From an uncultured Clostridia bacterium (GTDB taxonomy: Bacteria; Bacillota; Clostridia; Christensenellales; UBA1242), in contig CALWTL010000005.1 in assembly GCA_944384445.1 (NCBI GenBank), forward strand, positions 1 to 59,830: 59,830 nt of DNA, in the 5' to 3' direction. The notes under the pieces are model-generated. The model did no database searches. It was not told the origin of the DNA and worked only from the letters and a program-made list of their open reading frames with translations. Position numbers and translations under genes: made by a program. Of the stretch, positions 58,001 to 59,830 are shown one piece after another (within the stretch, counting starts at the first letter, position 1; each line of letters starts with the position of its first letter).

Positions 58001-58373
58001 TTATTATGATGAAGATAATAAGGTACTATATAAAATTTATGAAGATATTCAACTGATAGATGGCAATTTGAGCAAAGTGACATATTCAACTCCTGGCTCA
58101 GAAAATAAAAATCAAAATTATAACAAATATTTAGCCAATTATAATACACAATTTTATACAAGATATAAATACACAGATTTGTATAAATTTAATTCAGAAA
58201 ATAATTGGGAAAGCAACAATGCTTATTATATTTATCTTGAAGATATGTCAGAACCAAATATTGGCAAAACGACTTATCTGGTGGAAAGTTGTAGAGTCTT
58301 TTTGAGTGGAAATGTTTATATTGACATAAATAATAACAGTATAACTGCAGGTTCGATATCAGTTTCATATTAA
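37089..58373 (+). CDS. Giant GLUG-repeat surface lipoprotein (7094 residues)
   Basis: One uninterrupted frame of 21,285 bp. Signal peptide with lipobox LSAC, Cys24 lipidated. Residues about 30-1085 are Ig/Big-like beta segments (VRVRAISKHNPNIYAEFDVY, ITVSGDNIVQNGLDSYYIYM). A first GLUG block is at about 1090-1520 (FNGTLSG, LNIGAIAG, NFGGMVGYN, GFIGGIAGYS). A second Ig-like stretch covers about 1780-2725. The main GLUG block, about 2730-6010, has dozens of GG-x-V/A-G units (FGGLVANN, VGGLVG, AGGLAG, FGGFIG). A hydrophobic Gly/Ala-rich segment lies at about 6395-6480. A Tyr/Asn/Asp-rich C-terminal part of about 610 residues has no recognisable domain or sortase motif. Likely a very long membrane-tethered adhesin or glycan-binding fibre; function unknown. 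It is flanked by its own promoter and a strong terminator. I saw no sign of frameshift or of stop-codon reassignment. Confidence 0.9.
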   Translation: MKRKILSILSAIFIFVMCGVLSACGDRYKDMEFKIYYAFSEDATEWYDASNGISLNYGGIDDIFQIDENTGVGVGSIYIKVEIENVKEKYIDDIIVTKLGTSGGVNFSSATVRQNEVFKIDITGNTNSSLRFYETNSDKKHDIDLNIYRSLTEIQVDTSIKPAVKVGDIISLMSIKNLYYLPMKNGQTLTNQTGVNYQISGIGYYNDSNQYIEVRNQEYAYQYMTISQEGVLKVNSNYIINANEYIVRVRAISKHNPNIYAEFDVYLVEDQDYIPLVYYSNDSSKQELDNSMTLYKDNEDYSSVELTIDLLDLTGISIYNLPVNSLDSKIQYQICVYVDNKKIDLQELEEINGLLVESLNDDNTLLKITATNDQISINTIKISLELRGLDFSASDAPQYSREITINKTVLPNNISINDELPTLSDLQGSMTGVIYGTSSSSYQGLSLTLLAVPTYANSDVDIYISANENVIISGANVVNSGNNTYRVKSGDTIYVRVKSNVSNDQIITISTQVTPATFENQTVAERFVEIEYTLKKVVTADSIEVYADKELTQLITNRSLYIDARNNTDAYLKVYYSGTTLETSSIKLQSSNNNIKFANNSSTILLNDPTVERTTGLTDYNGTYDLFKISFTSVATIEESIITMTAGDDTVNVQSEFKVYSVYLMQEDSFIVQSSSRNVTTFDDIDNGHFNFAVVKNELVNFEIYGRVQGSLINSQNGIQNLKVEINTEYNSNYGGNYNFSTDAVRFNQLGSTAFSLTGVTGAKTTVLTLTIDFYNKINNIIQLSTRTIYVDIAVYDPISNININISSKEIVYINEYYDEASTTEITFSSYASNYSAASSSVVFSGLNGGEITKVDASQLKVEFNRDLFVDDTIEVYLMNGDNEISINDETILKLDLANILSGKIRVKLTGVSDYESLTLSLTALRFGIESNVSVSTTIVFAEHEAVEGITVSGDNIVQNGLDSYYIYMSFIDVADNGSTSTQFSATPYFQSSEPTGLRFDDLTYELYQVQQDENGNIMLDGDNQAITEKVSNNRLNIAIDSNTNTVTIQAYKNLGGGLFKLVLASMDSYDPTTQSYLTTYTLFVSINDGTMQNKYLLNNAQDLYNINNDLNANYVLRNNIIADSIVVNGETIAVAPIGGENEFNGTLSGTIQNINSNNEIITSRYKITLTVKKTILTTDSNVYAGLFARLGSDAVISDLDIDVNFDTSSFISTAGGSLNIGAIAGLNSGGTIKGVNVTLLGGIDNIIFDSSKITTAINFGGMVGYNNGYINLENCSVSSEAPISIKTNAIVQHNIGMIAGTNINEIFGSYLGKNSLNNVNYSVIANLNVINTSYNLSPTIFMGAVVGQNNGGYIHNIIASGIISVSDENANEIEGFIGGIAGYSSDEVGSTVSVKGIETVAILGMDILGSNSRLAIAGIVGQSENSTINDVRVLASKVEFDKMGITTYGRIVGGGIVAGIVADSNGDEIKNASVESFIANTYDDNENLTNVFYMINSLSNRVAGLVYNSSNTNLSNSFISANIDTNENLISTNKIIYLTSNTNEENVYFLGKINNLDLIKDNILSRDTGSGYYIVYNENSIFDFNSSILQEINISDYFTINYINENNQLYNENTFLNQADVTSENFDTLKDNLYILSEGVFEKVATDAVFDESIKDYYYSFNSEVWNNIRENLYVADIEGYLNLLSDYNFDANTKYYTVEDVNVKNYYILNANGKYIKNEETRIRLNTAYYELSWKTSNNNWENDVLSWIGTDTNSWDLSSERNYISIYEMNFYFPYLVETDSYGNPVYDGEGNKIPLMIERPTEIQASINSDYVIEINSTFIDHDYSIDNYEVTSTTIINYHSDINNPLNNETYNKYNIVNTASIGDMPNGLVNLNVIPSNAQGGVRFEIVRGSAYAYINSQNQIVFTGVSGANPIVVRCYSLFNDELEEYVMFFTQLGISNLILTSNSIYEVEEQGIDYELYTHTGANSTLISINAENIFEGHEFSTILDAGVNNYLHVEAISDSLNSVLNIVNANSINGIMVEVENTEFEGNMVSELIKFTLKLNLTEYFGEEYYPSINGLDQYIDLASANLRVVVYKTATNVEIEGGDYSVFTNANIDFNVNLYTGYVSGETSSNYVKYHTIGNTIILDEINKDSISLLMEVESNEQELNNLLNRAGVKNIADLFDFDFSYSLLNSDLKDVLGYKYSIGLSLKDEFNFRYITSSIELKLTVYSSNNTIIQDSILITFNPTKLSTVRIENYTATNVTNITNYTSLIKSNTTETSVISPGGYGGVMMIYLEPSYSNIISASLTSTSLYVPSLGRNVSIIFEQLVKNENGEYETVYPNNETIDGGINLRLVSSVDSDGNYNYDGIIYIHTQMDKFVGMSGTVDVILNVETGINTNIEQKRTLITEYLPGATLSYDGLGISSDEYLIQKDTYNNEVKIQIYGYQFNSNPDISFIWKLNDGDTQYSYDKTEALNLDESSFEERKLSLYTFNGTTYISCNEDDIYDSNKTYYEDNRNVIIDKNGERYNILNYLSYRFKDDYNQVEENEDGSYTMTILLNVSADIPAGFEMTATLTLATSESLITSDQEDSLIFYPVDYIVNSVSSTNLANGNLNIAYNRTSSINLHFSTNNPNNDLSEDIYNKMIDDISAINLSRLFSYVNENGEIVQFSDSEELHPEFIVNILNRKLTITGQDAFYRKIEFSVHYGYVLENGQYVLKFGTMSENSLNKTLQFSFILNIYADTTEENAIPIYSVDDIFDPDTGTCLLGEDADYILMNDIVIDNFVPIDVDIASFDGNNKVIKIRSFAVGVDRREYGLFANIGSYQDINGEIQTTILKNVIVDYSEFSSSLDLTNNNITNVTFGGLVANNNGGLIYNCDVLNLGNTTKTINILLDNSNNVNVVFGGLVGNNSGIITNSRVGRLGYTKIIADENSESSVQVSGSAINFVIGNASISSGQGFVATTAGFVGYNSGIIATSYVANMGLVNYSTAPEGIGSNYSMTAGFVGENTGTISYSYVKALESTISETNPYSTGLEIQSPTNGNVAGFVYLNSGNINNSFANTVLTSKSAYVAGFVYNNQINGVISESYAACTLNGIDTANDASEQPFVGVNNSDELLSYGTLENVYYLIDSNNSLIVKTETGKDQAIGLNEDNFTNSNSLNGFVFINSNSRTERNQGVWSYYNQNNSYRILPELTNANQISHSYRYLVRQEDSNYIYNNAASYEIGTANNPYIIRNVEEFNSIMLSNGTDNSMAGYVRFINNIDFASDETAIQTRVNFTLGDENNNSITSIEGNGMTISGIYLDVGNSKENYIGLFARIENAYIKNLNLEFASTSETDGQFSSLSAIYSGGLAGTINNSVIINIDLNGPSTTISGQNFAGGLAGLITGNSLIYGINSNLSVKAVNTDSHYYMYYNEDEFNSMKAYGAINYSGNYDTYLTQLSFAGGIAGVIDIVEREYEEFNLSYINIYGNEMYDKTNIDANILADYAGGIAGYAGSGTESLRLKYYTGNTNLIRGQFAVGGIFAVSSGNITASQVTAEEDEQYSYDTTLGKYILDLEDGKDADLDIANAGNLNLLETYKYGGGLIGISINSNINSSYSKVGFKVGRTVGGLVGVAVGANVVYSYAIPYVNIDNTYLEKAGGLIGSAYGVTSGNVDRNQEVSEYTSYLTYILGETNKTTDIQFTFSTLLLDKDKILTQNINTNKYINFDYVCADYGQSESDTTGFLTSNKGSSLLYVYAGKVAEYDNIVVDGESIVKHSNSIRANEEYISLLYDLSEDNIEQVSTFNNIFSGWSTTYWTLNADRYFPLLLNENVENYIEISNPDDFYQLINNPSGSFMIVDDIDMTDWCTNLNSNYIFDIEFTGILIGQKEDGSIPVLSNLFLNAQNSGNAGFFRQTTKATIRNITIEWGENPNINNENENGVAGSVILQNTIDTFGGVSSIDNGSLLSNLTVRVVSPSDDSNISLFNSNNGTIAGFGGIVGNAMDSNILNCTFSGRVDVELSSTTSQSNIVFGGLVGESDKTDILDLEESNMSIMNSNVGLNTDGRKPDEEKTIFNLTISKGTNSYIGGAVGYSNNTAISSISIGHYSYETDYKRITFNVKLNNSTTNNYVGGLVGGLSNSQLSSADAITSINISGSQNIPDGTTDYINSFAGLVGYYSMAGSTNDSLSINNVNTSSNINILDGTNINNLFVSTGIGYAHSSNSTELKIKQALFTGTINSETASDSIGGITYISCTLNQVHASGAVAYATENSNIVLKEVMSTADIIIGSDSSTTSLYAGGLIGKANVVSATDVASTGKIVPITNYNSDDSKNNFYIGGFIGYANNATITNAYTLTSIISDSLTHSSIQALNMNALIGGISDKGSINTKYVYYSSDYSLCAESSGTGYNLTAYTLTRSNIWRTSSQNGLNASQGYWSEINSGAGTYYLPYISSLSDDLINYGVMKKEGTITTYLISSLAPTLIENASNMNILQTEGKGTFTYYILSNNITDELYFTNVSGVTNGVLNGILIGGEREYLISTSKLSNYTNTQGELFTGVIANVGKHSAISNLHIKFESDVQYNFSGITGIIAGYNQGVISNSSVQGTGVKIESNYLGLITGRNAGMIAYSYSSAEIVDVSGAIAGITYQNQGMILSCYFTGYINNSNSQTPAAGLIIQNIRVTGENSYLSNFVYNSYMAGVIESIADGGNSFIAQPEGMLGKNNYIDSLANIETVNLISTSGDTSTQILRTVSTEELMSASVLTGSWYYTARKINNNYYLIDRNSDIYGYNYLYPTYKINKISSDSATDWSNPNNYVDNQYQIYSGTGIINTSQGESYDDIINLISSEEAVISNNLKQNIMRIPHLGVLSAIQSLTMDYGEDITQPLSGANTDLYYVLIYDIDGRGKSNTSLSWQSIGSSRDNAENNKFYNGSLASFTGMFISNKYFDFSDLTLNNACQISGLDSGVFANIKNGYFGFLKLGGGQETLSNTNSIGSEYGSGLLGVNINSTNEEAFTGNNVVVNKIQFVQNTEILANGVVGGLFGTVESGNILVKDLVSYYIDDALTTRPSITISEGSRAGLIAGNAESGIINLDFTENGLAMEENLNATNDSWYIKFDGSNIAFAGGLFGQINNKTININATINNIDSSENNKINIYVGEDGVQSLGGIVGLITGSTATATISNLTVLLKQTSIEGMAQPLNVKVLGGLVSNLGSGIDNVNSSNVSFVNCGIDLQSGLNISSIVDNQANVGNYFGLLSAKILGGNLDVQNFYLANNESVAITYECTSTGNDEGSYYISERENSQGAGMLVGYQANANFTFDYVDDIDFPTLHFINGYNLGGIVGAYESGSIGILKGDKEFNVQLYGTSNVGGAVGLVKENGLADISEIVMKGDNYWNFITNETPFATLYSLDSASGYENSYNWGGLFGYYKKANLKYSIQQEDGDEFIEKTLTIVNANMIEVGTTTDKIKNIYNIGGIAGKISSNTIIADNLKNIGYIGAEREISNSWGLSNDNEYLLNIQSNMAINNTIRMVNVGGIIGYVNGLDDKIQISNISNDTNEEIIGYQNVGGLVGYAGDKVNINNTIEYVSINDTEIVIGNKYYKNIGTTDSPKYELIIAQEGETNLYQLSSASIASTGRVIGVLNVGGAIGYFAGESLKNIWSEANIYGNASVGGLIGYTTNSQSYIYNNIVASQNNDLEIKGIYLAITKSYIDSGAKQIGYEYYIPTSVGGLIGTAEKGILEDNKIYNIVIKSTEEGEISNAVEQSNNVVVSTISNNMYNLQFSGGTSNPKDPDEAFEYYSYTDRGEYENNATVKFDELESGFGGFIGSATSDVAFAVNEDDNIVIESNTIQVDIEAQMGVNVGAYYGTYYSYNTETINGIVTNILTPTLFGDVSINGGYNIGSIIGYYSGENLSQYSLSEATGNGTISLQNKYSGMYVGGLFGKLKSNEVDSFDLSNNTNVKVSLNVQNSYYAGGLVGRLEVTQDSSFKGSITADIINENIDEETISSRFGGLLGMLKVAKNSYNSGFDVRVEGEHEYAFTINTIENANYHDGSTMYSVTEDTDTSVTLTALASYVNLDMFKISPTSNSNYYEVKNEGENKVVPNNPLRRDDSWGWAIDYTMFKSMRRCISIEDNNGAAWDSISTIYDASNITYVATIENLELTNTPLSGSSEKFETDKSNAEGKGLEIVNDIIQKPKSTDENYEEKLSIYNSLDIIGKVEENDEEKYIFNPNYICYTIYEEAEGKERLYSAIGIADIYYDLNGDYGIPEDNSDGDTAGDVITWIGAVLFGGDAPTSYYNLVLNGDKEDKGLTYLNYKKSYKTVDGKDGETVGFWPSDSSARDYYCAINNFYQNADEGRKLVEEETYFLFTYFYDNATLSTGTETGDDANIADSGSIFEANGVKTNLYNTKYQNEQEEPTYPWLEPVQKIVAALEIASLFIGGGALLTAKIGKSVVKKTVSTVIKTVGKVVATGAKALAKSPAFTVLLSTLIGTIISMQLDAANQADNIYLNIENSSIGFMSESYKTEVVYENNLFKSQSDDSISVNGINYIYYSSSRPNDYYAKRYYIYVPKNNATGDNTTQEYDTFNVSTISSTEVIETSGMFEGAYVCEYEGKQAYAYDYYIYNNGAYYVILDAIEISVLPFQLSIDSSLVEYSDYLNMYGNYYVRGKYVNGTYTYNQNTGGDRGNINNYVEYKDNAYYVNNNEWSQSSLKDTSPTVNINLNYTINKSFTKNDENDFIKITDAGENIFMFEGYAFMQGAYYTADGIDLDNAAKKVGIFTCVGEDEANVEGLTFGVDYVTRTYNETKTDEDGYTTTIPHTYYYKISSIEDDSLGIDFGLAGSTTGTVSTKPEIGDAIDVKLYPKSFSNPYASEISDSHPSVILDSQDELIYTTSGTQGEGISHQVTYYYYEGGYLKRDIQIDKETVSYAYGKINLEEEDLTSNQIFVFTEDGKMEEQKYSITNLIDYLKGNETGLYTEDVSQYEEGDINREIKKLENQYYYDEDNKVLYKIYEDIQLIDGNLSKVTYSTPGSENKNQNYNKYLANYNTQFYTRYKYTDLYKFNSENNWESNNAYYIYLEDMSEPNIGKTTYLVESCRVFLSGNVYIDINNNSITAGSISVSY
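40366..41640 (+). repeat. First GLUG block of the 7094-residue protein
   Basis: Opens with KYLLNNAQDLYNINNDLNAN and EFNGTLSGTI, followed by GG/GA-x-x-G units (LFARLGSD, GAIAGLNSGG, GGMVGYNNGY, GAVVGQNNGG, GGIAGYS) every 40-60 residues. Standard GLUG arrangement with an entry domain. Confidence 0.85.
45280..55120 (+). repeat. Main GLUG block of the 7094-residue protein
   Basis: About 3,280 residues with several entry segments (ENAIPIYSVDDIF; GTANNPYIIRNVEEF; ENYIEISNPDDFYQL; TLIENASNMNILQ), each starting a new series of GG-x-x-G repeats. It probably folds as several consecutive beta-helices. DNA of the copies is well diverged. Confidence 0.85.
56265..56520 (+). other. Coding segment for hydrophobic Gly/Ala-rich stretch
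   Basis: Encodes residues about 6393-6477: IVAALEIASLFIGGGALLTA, then a Lys/Val/Thr amphipathic stretch with KKTVSTVIKTVGKVV and AKALAKSPA, then FTVLLSTLIGTIISM. It forms two hydrophobic helices separated by a basic amphipathic part, unlike anything else in the protein. Confidence 0.7.
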
Positions 58374-58436
58374 TGATTGAATAATATAGAATTTAGACTA
58401 ATTAACTTTATTTTAACGAATCTAATTTCAACTAAG

Positions 58437-58473
58437 AAAAAGAACTTTATCACAACAGATAAAGTTCTTTTTT
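58437..58473. terminator. Strong bidirectional terminator
   Basis: AAAAAGAACTTTATC (58437-58451), loop ACAACA, GATAAAGTTCTTTTT (58458-58472): perfect 15-bp stem with T runs in both directions. It serves the giant gene and the convergent lipoprotein gene. Confidence 0.95.
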
Positions 58474-58527
58474 ATGTGCTATTAAAAATATTTTTGATAA
58501 TATATTTTAAAAATATTTGTCATTTTA

Positions 58528-59586
58528 TTATATTTCATTGACTAAATCAGATTTTAAATCAAAAATATTATAAAGATTTTTATGATTATAAAAATATGTG
58601 ATTTCAATAGAATTAGATTTATATTCTTCAAAATTTGTGCTATTGAAATAAATTGGTCCATTATAAATTGTATCATCATAAGATACTGTAGTTATAGGAT
58701 TAAATGACGGAATTAAATCCATATGGCGAATTTCAGCGTTAGTGTATACCATACCTTTTTGTGTACATTCTGAAGTGTCAGTTCTAACAGCAATTGAGAA
58801 GGTTTGTTCTTCTTTAGAAAAATTTAGAAAATCAATTTCAATTTTATCTGTATCTAATATGTCGTGGATATAAGCCTCAGAGTTTTTAAATTTTTTGTAA
58901 AAATCATCATAATATTTTTTTGTTGTATTGACATCGGCTATAACAGTTGGTTCTTTTTGTTTTGCCAATTCTTGTATAAAATATCCACTTTGAATGTAAT
59001 TGTTTTCAAATAACATAACCATATCATCATATTCTTGATTGGTTAAAGGATATTTTAGTGTATAAAATGTGTAATAGGTGTCAATACCTTCGTTTTCAAT
59101 TCGATTTGATAAGTAAATATTATTTTTATCATCACCTAAAGTATAAATTATTGAATATGCAGAAAGTTCATTTGTTTTTAATTTTTCTACATCATGTCCT
59201 TGTTCTATTAAAAACTGATATGGAATAGCATCGGCTTTCTGTAAAAAATATTTTGCATCATAAAATTCTTGAGTTGTTTGATCATAATAATTATCTTCTA
59301 AAATATCTAGTAATAATTCAGAGTGTTGAGTTTGTTCTCCAGGGTTAGTACCAGGATCTGTCCCTGGATTCGTTCCTGGATTGTTGCCAGGGTTGGTGGT
59401 TGTCACTACTGTGCAGGCAGAAACTGCTGCAACAGAGGCGATAACAAGCGTTAATAAAGCTTTTTTAATTATTTTAAATGCTTTTGATGAAAATTTCTTA
59501 AATTCATTTCTTTTTGTAGCTTTAACTATAAGATTATTTTCAAAATTATTAGTTATTTCATCAATTTTATTCAAATCATTTTTCAT
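58528..59586 (-). CDS. Lipoprotein with long signal N-region and Pro-Gly linker, unknown function
   Basis: 352 residues from the ATG at 59586; a longer frame to 59661 is rejected because it would begin in the -35 box, whereas AAAAGGAG precedes the chosen ATG by 6 nt. A charged N-region of about 42 residues leads to a hydrophobic core ending VAAVSAC, with lipidated Cys58. Ordinary lipoprotein signals have N-regions of about 5-10 residues, so this one is odd. The mature protein starts with TTTNPGNNPGTNPGTDPG, a Pro-Gly linker (65-83), then a domain of about 265 residues rich in Asp/Glu/Tyr with no family I recognise. Likely a surface-tethered protein; the function is open. Confidence 0.82.
   Translation of the reverse strand: MKNDLNKIDEITNNFENNLIVKATKRNEFKKFSSKAFKIIKKALLTLVIASVAAVSACTVVTTTNPGNNPGTNPGTDPGTNPGEQTQHSELLLDILEDNYYDQTTQEFYDAKYFLQKADAIPYQFLIEQGHDVEKLKTNELSAYSIIYTLGDDKNNIYLSNRIENEGIDTYYTFYTLKYPLTNQEYDDMVMLFENNYIQSGYFIQELAKQKEPTVIADVNTTKKYYDDFYKKFKNSEAYIHDILDTDKIEIDFLNFSKEEQTFSIAVRTDTSECTQKGMVYTNAEIRHMDLIPSFNPITTVSYDDTIYNGPIYFNSTNFEEYKSNSIEITYFYNHKNLYNIFDLKSDLVNEI
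59338..59394 (-). repeat. Pro-Gly linker repeat
   Basis: Tandem repeat of NPG(T/N) and DPGT units coded by a degenerate 9-12 bp period (residues about 65-83). It separates the lipid anchor from the folded domain. Confidence 0.8.
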
Positions 59587-59632
59587 AATAACTCCTTTTG
59601 TAATTAATTTGATATAAAATTTCATTCTAAAA

Positions 59633-59661
59633 ATTTTAACATATAGATTTTTATTTGTCAA
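59633..59661 (-). promoter_or_regulatory. Promoter of the Pro-Gly linker lipoprotein
   Basis: Minus strand TTGACA (59661-59656), 17-nt spacer, TAAAAT (59638-59633). The start is near 59626, with a leader of about 40 nt. The remaining 59662-59830 is AT-rich with no supportable feature. Confidence 0.85.
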
Positions 59662-59830
59662 TAACTAATTTTAACATAAAATTCAATCAATTTTTACTTT
59701 ATATAATTTTAGAATTTTTAATTTTATAAATATTCAGTTAAATTTTATTTTTCTACACAAAATATTGTTGAAATTTGTTTAAATAAAAAATAAATTGAAT
59801 TAAAATGGCGTTATTTGTTTTGATTTTTTT

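Noticed and set aside
37089..58373. Stop-codon reassignment or programmed frameshift in the giant ORF
   Set aside because: The frame is continuous with the standard code and Trp is encoded by TGG throughout the genes examined.
59587..59661. Longer N-terminus of the Pro-Gly linker lipoprotein
   Set aside because: It would begin within the -35 box and before the predicted transcription start; AAAAGGAG fits the ATG at 59586.
1..59830. tRNA, rRNA or insertion sequences
   Set aside because: No tRNA-like TpsiC or CCA-adjacent stems, rRNA stretches, transposase frames or flanking inverted repeats were seen by reading; a covariance-model scan was not possible.

Overview
The window comes from a very AT-rich, Gram-positive-type bacterium. 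It has SpoIIID, SipW-type signal peptidase, lipoproteins with Gram-positive lipoboxes, DnaD/DnaI-type replication genes and a minimal SufC/SufB pair. Genes alternate between clear Shine-Dalgarno starts and a few starts with no Shine-Dalgarno and a -10 box 5-7 nt upstream. The best fit is an uncultured, anaerobic, gut-type low-GC Firmicute (Clostridia-like, with sporulation ancestry). That placement is inference; no rRNA gene is present and I saw no tRNA gene. No CRISPR array, insertion sequence or integrated phage was seen, although one LRR protein has a phage-tail-like N-terminus.

Layout. (1) 1-4.66 kb: 3' part of rmuC, a VanW-family gene, a convergent two-gene unit (small coiled coil plus BspA-type LRR protein) and a small membrane protein. 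(2) 4.69-7.3 kb: rpmG-secE-nusG, then rplK-rplA behind their own promoter and an L1-binding leader that copies a stretch of 23S rRNA; the block ends in an intrinsic terminator, with no rplJL-rpoBC after it. (3) 7.3-10.2 kb, minus strand: dnaD/dnaB-like, dnaI and dut, probably one operon. (4) 10.2-19.5 kb: an M1-family lipoprotein peptidase, a heterodimeric ABC exporter, a TPR-glycosyltransferase, a degenerate zinc-macrodomain-like protein, an orphan protein and cysS.

(5) 19.7-33.7 kb: one plus-strand operon of about 14 kb. It starts with a 2952-residue lipoprotein (Big2-like domain, a long array of fibronectin-III-like modules, C-terminal GLUG repeats). Next come a SipW-type (Ser/His) signal peptidase and four small to medium secreted or anchored proteins, two of which carry typical SipW-dependent (TasA/camelysin-like) leaders. 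This looks like a dedicated surface-fibre or matrix assembly locus. (6) 33.8-36.8 kb: sufC-sufB (minimal SMS-type Fe-S scaffold), spoIIID and a TtcA-like tRNA thiolase. (7) 37.0-58.4 kb: a single 21.3-kb ORF for a 7094-residue lipoprotein of Ig-like segments and dozens of GLUG repeats, with a conspicuous hydrophobic, glycine/alanine-rich segment near residue 6400. (8) 58.5-59.8 kb: a lipoprotein with an unusually long signal peptide N-region and a Pro-Gly repeat linker.

The two giant lipoproteins share their plan (lipobox, Ig/FN3-like stalk, GLUG repeats) and occupy half of the window. With the SipW operon they are the most unusual content here.
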